In this document: positions 8,164-15,302 of the stretch, piece after piece | How the letters are laid out: each line of letters opens with the position of its first letter | How positions within the stretch are numbered: the stretch's first letter is position 1 | Assembly (NCBI GenBank): GCA_900542195.1 | Contig: UQNA01000013.1 | Span: forward strand, 1 to 48,058 | From: an uncultured Sutterella sp. | GTDB taxonomy: Bacteria; Pseudomonadota; Gammaproteobacteria; Burkholderiales; Burkholderiaceae_F | DNA: 48,058 nucleotides | Direction of reading: 5' to 3' | Notes under the pieces: generated by a model | Databases searched by the model: none | The model's input: the letters and a program-made list of their open reading frames with translations, nothing else | What the model was told of the DNA's origin: nothing | Program-made: the position numbers and the translations under genes

Positions 8164-9111
8164 TTATGGCGCAACGTTTTTCAGCATGTCTTCCACCATG
8201 GCATCGAGCAGATATCTCGGCTTCCAACCCCACTCTGTTTGTGCACAGCTCTGATCCATGAAATCGGGCCAGCTCTCTGCAATTCCTTGACGAAGAGGAT
8301 CAATTTGGTATTCGATTTCGAAGTCCGGTTTATGCCTTCTTATAGATTCAGCTATTTCTTTGGGAGAAAAACTCATAGCCGTGACATTGAAGCTGTTTCG
8401 ATGAACTAACTTTGCAGAATCCGCCTCCATAATCTCTATTGCTGCCCGTATCGCATCCGGCATATACATGAAGTCCATTTTTGTGTCCGGCCCAATCGGA
8501 CAAACAAACTTTTCCCCTTTGATTGCTGAATAGAAAATATCAACCGCATAGTCAGTTGTACCCCCTCCGGGAGGAGTCGTGTAAGAGATTAGGCCCGGGA
8601 ACCTAACGCTTCTGGTATCAACACCGAATCTTTTGAAGTAATAGTCTGAAAGCAACTCTCCGGTTACCTTGCTAACGCCATAAATCGTCGTCGGCCTCAT
8701 GACGCAGTCCTGAGGCGTGTTGACCTTTGGCGAGCTCGGCCCGAAAGCACCGATAGAACTTGGCGTAAATACCGCACAGTTGTATTTTCGAGCAACTTCA
8801 AGAACATTAAGCAAACCGTCAATGCCGACGTGCCACGCGTTTACCGGATCCTTTTCTGCGGTTGCTGAAAGAACGGCTGCTAGATTGTAGATAGTGTCAA
8901 TTTGATATGTCTCGACCATCTTCTCGAGCGCATCTCGATCAAGAATATCAATCTCTACGGAAGGTCCGGTCTTTTGTAAATATTCCGGCACTGATCTGCG
9001 TTTTGTGTAGCCGGCATAGACAGTACCGGACTTACCTAAATGTTCTCTCAGTGCGGCAGTTAATTCTGTTCCTATCTGACCGGTTGAACCGATTATTAAT
9101 ATATTTCTCGT
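8164..9111 (-). CDS. Short-chain-type L-threonine 3-dehydrogenase-like NAD-dependent epimerase/dehydratase, apparent ACG start
   Basis: The first ordinary start codon in frame is GTG at 8991, but that would delete the nucleotide-binding motif. The same frame is open upstream and encodes RNILIIGSTGQIG, the Rossmann glycine motif, so the protein must begin near 9111. Between the in-frame TAA at 9115-9117 and this motif there is no ATG, GTG or TTG; the codon where Met is expected is ACG (9109-9111). That gives 315 residues, the usual family length. YGVSK (Y144, K148) and PSSIGAFGP (Ser near 118) supply the catalytic set. The C-terminal part, with FNVTAMSFSPKEIAE and DQSCAQTEWGW, matches the SDR-type threonine dehydrogenase family, which oxidises threonine to 2-amino-3-ketobutyrate. 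No kbl ligase lies nearby. No good ribosome site is seen before the ACG. Confidence 0.82.
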   Translation of the reverse strand, partial: TRNILIIGSTGQIGTELTAALREHLGKSGTVYAGYTKRRSVPEYLQKTGPSVEIDILDRDALEKMVETYQIDTIYNLAAVLSATAEKDPVNAWHVGIDGLLNVLEVARKYNCAVFTPSSIGAFGPSSPKVNTPQDCVMRPTTIYGVSKVTGELLSDYYFKRFGVDTRSVRFPGLISYTTPPGGGTTDYAVDIFYSAIKGEKFVCPIGPDTKMDFMYMPDAIRAAIEIMEADSAKLVHRNSFNVTAMSFSPKEIAESIRRHKPDFEIEYQIDPLRQGIAESWPDFMDQSCAQTEWGWKPRYLLDAMVEDMLKNVAP

Positions 9112-9122
9112 GGGTTAGGTTT

Positions 9123-9881
9123 TTAGAAGAATCTGTAAATGAGGGAGCCCATTAATAAGACGAGGACAACATACAAAATATTTCGTACGAACTTACTTCC
9201 GATTTTAATCGCATAGTAGGCTCCTACTCGATTTCCAATCATGCTGGAAATCGCGCATGGAATTGCAATGGAATAAATAACGGAGCCGCCGGCCGCAAAA
9301 GCCAGATAAGCACCGAAATTAGCAGCCAAATTAAAAACTTTAGCCGTCCCCGAGGCCTGCACCATCCCCATCTTTAAAAAAACATGGAGTGCAATTAAAA
9401 AGAATGTACCGGCACCGGGACCGAAAAATCCTTCATACAGGCCGACGATTGTTCCGATTAAGCAAACCCGAAGCCAGAAACCTTTTTTAGGCATTTCTCC
9501 TTCATCAAGTTTGAAACCGCCGGAAAAGATAGTCAGTAAAATTGCCAAAGGCAGCATGATGACAATAACTTTTCCCATCATTTCATCAGGAACGAGCAAC
9601 GCGAGCTTACCGCCCGTTATCGACCCTATCATAGAGGTGAGGATGCCGACCGGAACAACTCTCATTAGGATTAAGTTGCCGCGCCAAAAAGTCCAAATAG
9701 CAGCTAAGGAACCGATACTTGTTGCAAGTTTTCCGGTACCGAGAGCCATGTGCGGAGGAACTCCGCACAGTAAGAGAGAAGGAACGGTAACAAAACCTGC
9801 GCCGCCCGCAATTGAGTCTATAAAGCCGGCCACAAAAAAGGCCAAAACACAAATAACTATGACAGTGAAAGAGACTTCCAT
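9123..9881 (-). CDS. TauE/SafE (TSUP) family membrane transporter
   Basis: 252 residues with about eight hydrophobic helices. The N-terminal repeat carries the family signature GFIDSIAGGAGFVTVPSLLL and the second half has GFFGPGAGTFFLIAL. TSUP proteins export or import small anions such as sulfite or sulfoacetate and related organic acids; the substrate cannot be told. ATG 9881 is preceded by AAGGAG seven bases away. The dehydrogenase follows 11 bases downstream, so they may be co-transcribed. Confidence 0.92.
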   Translation of the reverse strand: MEVSFTVIVICVLAFFVAGFIDSIAGGAGFVTVPSLLLCGVPPHMALGTGKLATSIGSLAAIWTFWRGNLILMRVVPVGILTSMIGSITGGKLALLVPDEMMGKVIVIMLPLAILLTIFSGGFKLDEGEMPKKGFWLRVCLIGTIVGLYEGFFGPGAGTFFLIALHVFLKMGMVQASGTAKVFNLAANFGAYLAFAAGGSVIYSIAIPCAISSMIGNRVGAYYAIKIGSKFVRNILYVVLVLLMGSLIYRFF

Positions 9882-10017
9882 CTTTTTCTCCTTTGTGTCT
9901 TTTATTTTTGTGGATTGTAATACTACTGTAACAAAAGAAATTTTTTGTTGCTTATTTCAGGAGAAAAAATTTTATCGTAACTCTTGTTATAGACCGAGGC
10001 GGCCAAGAGAATTAGGG

Positions 10018-10467
10018 CTATGGCGTTACGGCAAAGAAATAAATACAAGCAGTTATCAAGATACCGATGATGATTGCCAAAATCCAATTTAAGAAATTAG
10101 GTTTCGGAGGCGTATTGAATTTCTCTAACTCCTGAGAACACTTAGGGCAAAACGTTGCGCTTACCTTCCCGTTCACTACTTTAGCTTTAGGAATTATCGA
10201 TTGCCCGCAATGAGGGCACTTAACTTTCAAATCAACTGACGTCGGATCTGCAGAAACATTCTGTTGACGATGATAAAGCTTGATGTTGTAGGGCTTATCT
10301 TCGATTAAAGTAAATTCAACAATATCTTTTAGGACAGGAGAATAGCCGGTGCTTAATTGGTCGCTGGAGAAAGTAAAAATATTATTTTTCCCACAGTTAA
10401 TCTCTCCCATGTTGCCATTGTCTATAACTTCAGTGACAACGCCTTTGAGTGTTACTTCGTTATCCAT
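10018..10467 (-). CDS. Zinc-ribbon protein with an OB/cold-shock-like N-terminus and one C-terminal membrane helix
   Basis: 149 residues, not a recognised family. Residues 5-65 read like a small beta-barrel of cold-shock type: KGVVTEVIDNGNMGEINCG, then IFTFSSDQL and DIVEFTLIEDKP. Residues 84-110 hold two CxxC pairs (C84/C87 and C107/C110), a zinc ribbon. Residues 126-146 form a single hydrophobic helix at the very C-terminus, so the folded parts would face the cytoplasm. It follows the CDF zinc exporter by 27 bases on the same strand and is probably co-transcribed, which suggests (inference) a link to metal status. The domain reading is by eye. Confidence 0.65.
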   Translation of the reverse strand: MDNEVTLKGVVTEVIDNGNMGEINCGKNNIFTFSSDQLSTGYSPVLKDIVEFTLIEDKPYNIKLYHRQQNVSADPTSVDLKVKCPHCGQSIIPKAKVVNGKVSATFCPKCSQELEKFNTPPKPNFLNWILAIIIGILITACIYFFAVTP

Positions 10468-10494
10468 ATTCTTTCTTCCTTTATTTTTTGCCGC

Positions 10495-11409
10495 TCAGGC
10501 ATGCTCCTCTTCTTCCGGCTGAATGGTCACGTGAGTAATTCCAAATTTAGCTTCCAGTTGATTTCTTGCAATGCTCAGAATCTCCGGCCATTTCTGGAAA
10601 TCCGAAATGGTTACGTGAGCAGAAAGAGCAATTTCGTTTCCATCCATATTCCACACATGGAGATCATGAACAGACTTTACGCCTGGTACCTCTTCCAGCG
10701 TAGCGCCAACTTCCTCGTAAGAAATGTCCTCCGGTACACCGTCAAGTAAGAGTCGAAGAGACTTCTTGATGATGGAATAAGAAGAGTTCAGAATCAAGCA
10801 GCTCACAAACATGGAGAGGATTGGGTCTGCTTGAATGGGACCGCCGAAATAAATGATCAAACCGGCCAAAATAGCGGCAATTGAACCGAGCAGGTCACCC
10901 ATTACATGCAGCAGGGCAGCTCGGGTATTTAAATTCTTGGAGTCGTGAGAAAGAATCCAAGCAACCAAAATATTAACAAGCAAACCGATGGAGGCCACGA
11001 TAAAGACGCTGCCGCCTTCAACGGGCTGCGGATTTGCCAAACGTTCGACTGCTTCATAAAAAATCCAACCGACCACGAAGAACATCACGATGCCGTTAAT
11101 TAACGCCGCGACAACTTCCATTTTGGCGTAGCCATAGGAGTATTTGACACTTGCTGCCTTTTGAGCCATGACACTAGCAGCAAATGCAAACAGCAAAGAA
11201 GCCGAGTCAGTCACCATATGGCCGGCATCGGACAACAGGGCCAAAGAATTGGCCAAGTAGCCGCCGATGATTTCCACCACGGCAAAGCCCAAGGTCAAAG
11301 CAGATGCAAAGGCAAGGAGCTTTTTAGAAGATGATGTGTTTTTATGTATATAAGCCGAATCCCCTTTTTTATGGGACAACAACTCTGTATTTTTTAATGT
11401 ATCGCTCAT
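10495..11409 (-). CDS. Cation diffusion facilitator (CDF), CzcD/ZitB-like zinc exporter
   Basis: 304 residues with six membrane helices and a cytoplasmic C-terminal ferredoxin-like domain (from about 210; LHVWNMDGNEIALSAHV). The metal site residues of CDF transporters are visible: H64/D68 in SDAGHMVTDS of helix 2 and H168/D172 in LHVMGDLLGS of helix 5. This HD-HD set is typical of Zn(II)/Cd(II)-proton antiporters. A His-containing acidic tail (EEEEHA) ends it. No strong ribosome site is seen before ATG 11409. It is followed by the zinc-ribbon gene. A ZIP-family importer lies at 24.3 kb, so both directions of zinc transport are represented in the window. Confidence 0.93.
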   Translation of the reverse strand: MSDTLKNTELLSHKKGDSAYIHKNTSSSKKLLAFASALTLGFAVVEIIGGYLANSLALLSDAGHMVTDSASLLFAFAASVMAQKAASVKYSYGYAKMEVVAALINGIVMFFVVGWIFYEAVERLANPQPVEGGSVFIVASIGLLVNILVAWILSHDSKNLNTRAALLHVMGDLLGSIAAILAGLIIYFGGPIQADPILSMFVSCLILNSSYSIIKKSLRLLLDGVPEDISYEEVGATLEEVPGVKSVHDLHVWNMDGNEIALSAHVTISDFQKWPEILSIARNQLEAKFGITHVTIQPEEEEHA

Positions 11410-11495
11410 AATTCAGCCAGCAATTATGTTTTTTCCTCTATTCGACAATATTAGGAAGAAACCGTAATCTTAGGCGAATTACGAGTACAAAATGG

Positions 11496-12188
11496 TCAAT
11501 GATCAGAAATTTCGTGTACTACCGGAAACGGCAAATCGGCGACAGTCATCCCGAAGCCTTCCAGTAATTGATGAAGCAGAGACAATTCTTCAGCCTTAGT
11601 CAGCTTATTTTTCTTAGATTCAAGAAATTTTTCCACAACCTTAACCAGAACTTCTTTACTTTCATGCGGAGAGAGACGGCGAATAAGATCTTCCGTGCAT
11701 TCGCAGCATCTTTTGAGCAGCCCTACTCCCAAAATGCTGATCAAGGTTTCTTCGAAGCAGTCTTTGTTATAGCTGAAGGCTTTCTTTCTTCCGATAAACG
11801 GCATCACCAAGAAGAAAGTTCCAATGCCTAAGCTGCACGGCACAACGGTTCTTCCCAATAAAGAATTCGGAATATCTAAAAGAGCTAACAAAACGCCTGC
11901 CAAAATAAAGCCGCCGCCGATTAACCACATCATCAGGGCATCCGAAAGAAACTCCATTCTTCCCCAACTGCTGACATAGGCTTGAATTCTATCTATCTGA
12001 TTTGCGACATGAAGAGCCTGGGCGTGCGTATAACCAGCTTCACGCTCAATCATTCCGATGTGAATGGAGTCCAAATAATCCCATTCTTTTCTAGTTACTC
12101 TATCCGGAGACTTTATAAGCTTTAAAAGCAAATGGGCGAACTTAAGACCTTCGTCCGTCTCTTCCTGGACGTAATACTGCTCTGTCAT
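11496..12188 (-). CDS. Hypothetical membrane protein with two helices
   Basis: 230 residues from ATG 12188; an in-frame TTG two codons earlier is less likely. There is a cytoplasmic-looking N-terminal helical part (about 1-75), then two hydrophobic segments (about 84-108, and 114-135 ending in MPFIGRKKAF), then a charged helical C-terminal half with Cys-Cys (KRCCECTED). I do not recognise the family. It is flanked by the CDF operon downstream and a candidate sRNA upstream on the other strand. No strong ribosome site is visible. Confidence 0.6.
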   Translation of the reverse strand: MTEQYYVQEETDEGLKFAHLLLKLIKSPDRVTRKEWDYLDSIHIGMIEREAGYTHAQALHVANQIDRIQAYVSSWGRMEFLSDALMMWLIGGGFILAGVLLALLDIPNSLLGRTVVPCSLGIGTFFLVMPFIGRKKAFSYNKDCFEETLISILGVGLLKRCCECTEDLIRRLSPHESKEVLVKVVEKFLESKKNKLTKAEELSLLHQLLEGFGMTVADLPFPVVHEISDH

Positions 12189-12349
12189 GACCAAAATATT
12201 TTTCTAAAAGTAAGAGAATTTTAGCAAGTAAGAAACACTGAAAAAAATTCAAAGCATAGAACTCTTTTTGGGTGCGTATTTGCAATAGGAAATCATCCGG
12301 AATTTAACAAATGCATACCTTTTTTGAGATAACTATTCTTAGGGTTTAC

Positions 12350-12378
12350 TTTACTTTTTCTCGGGTTTGTTCTAGTAT
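12350..12378 (+). promoter_or_regulatory. Sigma70-like promoter for the candidate sRNA
   Basis: -35 TTTACT (12350-12355), 17-base spacer, -10 TAGTAT (12373-12378); each box matches the consensus at four of six positions. Transcription would begin near 12385, exactly at the first hairpin of the RNA below. Confidence 0.5.
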
Positions 12379-12384
12379 TTCGTT

Positions 12385-12561
12385 CGAGGGATTTATTTAT
12401 CCCTCACTCCTTGGGATTTGAGGTTACCAAGCTGAGAATTTTCTTTCCGGACTGCTCAAACAGTCTGAAGTAAATTCCACTTGGATTTGAGGATTGAGTT
12501 CCCGTTAACTCTGTGGAACATATGCCGCTCGACACTTTATGTGCGAGTGGCTTTTTTTTTT
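12385..12561 (+). ncRNA. Candidate structured small RNA, about 175 nt, with Hfq-type terminator
   Basis: This 539-base gap between convergently placed minus-strand genes has no plausible ORF but dense pairing. A 5' hairpin GAGGGAT/ATCCCTC starts at 12386. A rod follows, made of CCAAG (12427-12431) with CTTGG (12480-12484), GAATTT (12436-12441) with AAATTC (12472-12477), and CGGACTG (12448-12454) with CAGTCTG (12461-12467). A hairpin GAGTT/AACTC comes next, then a terminator with ten T's. The decamer GGATTTGAGG occurs twice (from 12414 and 12483), flanking the rod as the two sides of an internal bubble. Size and rod plus bubble recall 6S RNA, but the separate 5' hairpin and 3' terminator argue for a trans-acting sRNA. 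Alternative pairings (TTCCAC with GTGGAA; CTTGG 12410-12414 with CCAAG) could compete. Confidence 0.55.
12524..12561 (+). terminator. Intrinsic terminator of the candidate sRNA
   Basis: GCCGCTCG (12524-12531) pairs with CGAGTGGC (12544-12551), with an inner CAC/GTG and a TTTAT loop, then ten consecutive T's (12552-12561). A very strong signal, and the long U tail is typical of Hfq-bound RNAs. Confidence 0.92.
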
Positions 12562-12639
12562 CGTTTTTCGAGGTCGTATTGCTGGACTTTTTCGGCTAAA
12601 ACTCGCCTTGTTCAGCAACGCATCGGCAGAAAAAGAGAA

Positions 12640-12681
12640 ATAATTTGGGCGTTCCGGAACCTCAAAATTCCCAAAACGCCC
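12640..12681 (-). terminator. Possible terminator of the acidic hypothetical gene
   Basis: GGGCGTT (12647-12653) pairs with AACGCCC (12675-12681) over a 21-base loop. On the minus strand the following sequence is T-rich but interrupted. It lies about 45 bases past the stop at 12728. Confidence 0.4.
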
Positions 12682-12727
12682 GAAGAATTAACTTTCCCCC
12701 AGGAGGAGAGGAAAGAGCCCAAATTTT

Positions 12728-13021
12728 TTAATTATTTCGTTGTTTTTCCGGACAAAGTGCCGGTGTTCCATACATAGGAAGAACCGGCGGGAAGGAAATA
12801 ATATCGTCATCAGACATTTGCATCAGTGCCTCCGGACCATCCTCAGCACTGTGATAAGCGTAATTCAGCTTTGCATAGACATTAATGATGCCCTCATCCA
12901 AAATCTCTTTCACTTCCTCAGGACTGTCTTCAATTTCGGCAATCAAATCTTGCAGAGCCTCAAGGGCGTCCGTTAACGTTGCTACGCTCCATTCTGCATC
13001 GTACTTTTGTTCATCGCTCAT
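12728..13021 (-). CDS. Small acidic hypothetical protein
   Basis: 97 residues, strongly acidic (for example LIAEIEDSPEEVKEILDEG), mostly helical, ending in a proline-rich tail with one cysteine (PVLPMYGTPALCPEK). I do not recognise the family. It starts 42 bases after the acetyltransferase stop on the same strand and may be its operon partner. The start ATG 13021 has only a weak GGAAAT-type ribosome site. Confidence 0.6.
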   Translation of the reverse strand: MSDEQKYDAEWSVATLTDALEALQDLIAEIEDSPEEVKEILDEGIINVYAKLNYAYHSAEDGPEALMQMSDDDIISFPPVLPMYGTPALCPEKQRNN

Positions 13022-13063
13022 GACTATTTCCAGTTAAGAGAAGAATTATCGAATTACATCATT

Positions 13064-13612
13064 TTAATTCGCTTCAACGGACAAAGTCGGTGCATCCGTA
13101 TCACCAGGCTGAAGAACTCGTTGATAAACCAACGTATCTAGCCAGCGGCCTAATTTCCAACCGACTGATTTCAATTCTCCGACTCTCTCAAATTTGCAAT
13201 TCTCATGAAGAGCGATTGCAGCTTTGTTTTCTTTATCGCCGATATAAGCAATCATCTGACGATAGCCCTTGCTTTCACACTCTGCGATCAGTGCTGTAAG
13301 GAGCTGCGTTCCTACTCCATCGCCTTGAGCTTCCGGATGGACAAAAACGAAGTCACGGACAGTATTGACATATCCCTGCTCCGGACTAAACGGTAAAACA
13401 TAGGCAAAACCCACAACCTCTCCGGAGACTTCAGCTACAAAACAAGGGCAATGATGCTCTTCAGCATATTCTCTTGTTCTTTCGATATCTTTAGAAGAGG
13501 GTAACTGCAAATCTAAGCTGCCCGTTCCCATCACCACAATCTGACTATAGAGACACAGCATCGGCTCTATATCGTCTTTGCTTGCATTTCTGATTGATAC
13601 TTCTAGACTCAC
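13064..13612 (-). CDS. GNAT-family N-acetyltransferase
   Basis: 182 residues with the complete GNAT fold: VSIRNASKDDIEPML at the N-terminus, VVGFAYVLPF as strand 4, FVFVHPEAQGDGVGTQLLTALI as the acetyl-CoA loop (Q/R-x-x-G-x-G/A) near 95, and IAYIGDKENKAAIALHENCKF as the last motif. It resembles the phosphinothricin acetyltransferase-like branch, but the substrate is open. The start is GTG 13612, well supported by AGGAGG five bases upstream. Confidence 0.88.
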   Translation of the reverse strand: MSLEVSIRNASKDDIEPMLCLYSQIVVMGTGSLDLQLPSSKDIERTREYAEEHHCPCFVAEVSGEVVGFAYVLPFSPEQGYVNTVRDFVFVHPEAQGDGVGTQLLTALIAECESKGYRQMIAYIGDKENKAAIALHENCKFERVGELKSVGWKLGRWLDTLVYQRVLQPGDTDAPTLSVEAN

Positions 13613-13839
13613 TTTTTCCTCCTGTAATGCAAAACATTCTAAGAAGAATTTGTTACAAAAAACAGATCCTCACACCTGAATAGGTATCGATAATGCGTTG
13701 GACTCAACCGATTTTTGAATTTTTCTCTGTTTGAGAAATTCGTCGATGTCTTTTAACTAACCGAACGCTACAAGTAAAGTCAACTTTTTCCAAATTCAAA
13801 AAAGTTCCTTCCCTTTTTCTTTTGACTTTCTTTCTCTCC

Positions 13840-13845
13840 TACAAT
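13840..13845 (+). promoter_or_regulatory. Possible -10 box of aroC
   Basis: TACAAT lies 30 bases ahead of the aroC start codon. The best-spaced -35 (TTCTTT) is poor, so the call is tentative. The upstream 260 bases are AT-rich and hold nothing else that I recognise. Confidence 0.35.
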
Positions 13846-13874
13846 TTTGAGCACAAACTAAAAAGAGGAAAGAT

Positions 13875-14945
13875 ATGGCGGGTTCAAGTATCGGTAGATT
13901 GTTGGTAGTCACAAATTTCGGAGAGTCTCATGGTCCGGCTATCGGTGCCGTTGTCGACGGAGTTCCTCCCGGGATGAAGCTGGATGTCAACGATATCCAA
14001 GTAGAACTTGACAGAAGAAAACCCGGAACATCCCGGCACGTTACACAACGAAAAGAAAGCGATACGGTTGAAATCCTTTCCGGCGTCTACAACGGTGTAA
14101 CGACGGGAACTCCAATCGGCCTTCTTATTCGAAATGAAGATCAAAAGAGCAAAGACTATTCTGAAATTGCAAATCTTTACCGACCGGCTCATGCTGACTG
14201 GACATACGCTCAAAAATATGGAATCCGCGATCCCCGCGGAGGCGGCCGAAGTTCTGCACGTCTTACTGCCCCGACGGTAGCCGCCGGCGCAATCGCCAAG
14301 AAATGGCTGAAAGAACAGTTCAATATCAATATCCAAGCTTGCTTGGTTCAATTAGGAAATCTTGAACTGCCCATTAATGATTGGAATGAAGTCGATCAAA
14401 ATAGCTTCTTCTGTGCCGATAAAGAAATTATTCCTCAATTAGAAAGTTTCATGGATAGTCTCAGGAAATCCGGAGACTCTGCCGGCGGAAAAGTTTTTGT
14501 TAAAGCTGAAAATGTCCCCGTTGGTATCGGTCAGCCTATTTATGACCGACTGGATGCGGAATTGGCTTTCGCCTTTATGGGACTCAATGCCGTGAAGGGA
14601 GTTGAAATCGGAGAAGGCATCAAAGCAGCTGAATTAAAAGGCAGCCAAAACGCCGATCAGATGGACTCTAAGGCTAAAGATCATTTTTTGAGCAATCATT
14701 CCGGCGGCATCTTAGGAGGCATTTCTACCGGCCAAACGGTTTATGCAACGGTTTCCATTAAACCTACCCCTTCTATCCGCTTGCCCTTAGCAACGTTAAA
14801 TTCTCAGATGCAAGATACAACGGTAAGCACAAAAGGCAGACATGACCCTTGTGTCTCGATTAGAGCCGTTCCGGTGCTGGAGGCTCTCATGGCACTTGTC
14901 CTCATGGACCTGATTCTTCAAAACCATGCTCAGACCGGATGGTAG
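13875..14945 (+). CDS. aroC: Chorismate synthase
   Basis: 356 residues. The enzyme converts 5-enolpyruvylshikimate-3-phosphate to chorismate, the last shikimate step, using reduced FMN. Visible family blocks: GRLLVVTNFGESHGPAIGAV at the N-terminus, RDPRGGGRSSARLTAPTVAAG near 117, GGILGGISTGQ near 276, and the ending GRHDPCVSIRAVPVLEAL. These carry the FMN/substrate-binding histidines and arginines. AGAGGAAAGAT precedes ATG 13875. Monocistronic, with an intrinsic terminator 12 bases after the stop. Confidence 0.97.
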   Translation: MAGSSIGRLLVVTNFGESHGPAIGAVVDGVPPGMKLDVNDIQVELDRRKPGTSRHVTQRKESDTVEILSGVYNGVTTGTPIGLLIRNEDQKSKDYSEIANLYRPAHADWTYAQKYGIRDPRGGGRSSARLTAPTVAAGAIAKKWLKEQFNINIQACLVQLGNLELPINDWNEVDQNSFFCADKEIIPQLESFMDSLRKSGDSAGGKVFVKAENVPVGIGQPIYDRLDAELAFAFMGLNAVKGVEIGEGIKAAELKGSQNADQMDSKAKDHFLSNHSGGILGGISTGQTVYATVSIKPTPSIRLPLATLNSQMQDTTVSTKGRHDPCVSIRAVPVLEALMALVLMDLILQNHAQTGW

Positions 14946-14957
14946 AAGCTAAAGTTT

Positions 14958-14991
14958 GACCTCTGCTGAATCAACAGTCAGAGGTCTTTTT
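14958..14991 (+). terminator. Intrinsic terminator of aroC
   Basis: GACCTCTG (14958-14965) pairs with CAGAGGTC (14979-14986); an inner CTG/CAG extends the helix; TTTTT follows at 14987-14991. It ends 8 bases before the stop codon of the convergent Cys-rich gene. Confidence 0.93.
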
Positions 14992-14999
14992 CAACAAAT

Positions 15000-15206
15000 T
15001 TACTTAGAACAGCCGCATCCGCAGTCAGTTGCAGCTTCGACTTCTGCGTCCATCAATGCTTCGGTTTCCAGCTGTTCTTTTTCTTCTTTTGCTTCTTTCT
15101 TGGATTTGGTAGAACAACAGCAACCGCAGTCAGTAGCAGCCTCAACTTCTGCATCCATGAGTGCTTCGGTTTCTACTTGTTCCTTTAACTCTTCTTTCTT
15201 GCTCAT
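15000..15206 (-). CDS. Cys-rich acidic mini-protein built of two tandem copies of one module
   Basis: 68 residues, not a recognised family. The module E-Q-[VL]-ETEALMDAEVEAATDCGC occurs twice, each copy ending in a cysteine cluster (C27, C29, C30, C31; then C62, C64, C66), joined by a Lys-rich linker. There is no signal peptide or membrane segment. The acidic conserved part followed by a short variable Cys core (CGCCCS and CGCGCS) could be a metal-binding tail or a leader-plus-core precursor peptide; neither is proven, and no maturase gene lies nearby. It has its own leader with GGAGATTTTCCG before ATG 15206, identical to that of the FMN-binding gene, and TATAAA upstream that could serve as a -10 box. 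Coding status is strong because the DNA repeat keeps the reading frame. Confidence 0.78.
   Translation of the reverse strand: MSKKEELKEQVETEALMDAEVEAATDCGCCCSTKSKKEAKEEKEQLETEALMDAEVEAATDCGCGCSK
15007..15182. repeat. Two 71-bp in-frame direct repeats inside the Cys-rich gene
   Basis: Copies at 15007-15077 and 15112-15182, offset 105 bases. They differ at scattered positions, largely silent ones, which indicates an old duplication under selection for the protein sequence. Confidence 0.88.
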
Positions 15207-15302
15207 CGGAAAATCTCCTACATAGTTAAATTATTTATATTGATTGTGCAGGAGAAAGTCCCGGTCATTGGCCAAAATGCACAAAAATGAGACCTTTGAA
15301 GA

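Noticed and set aside
12385..12561. 6S RNA as a definite call for the candidate sRNA
   Set aside because: The size and internal bubble fit, but the 5' end forms its own hairpin and does not pair with the 3' end, which is a terminator. Kept as one hypothesis only.
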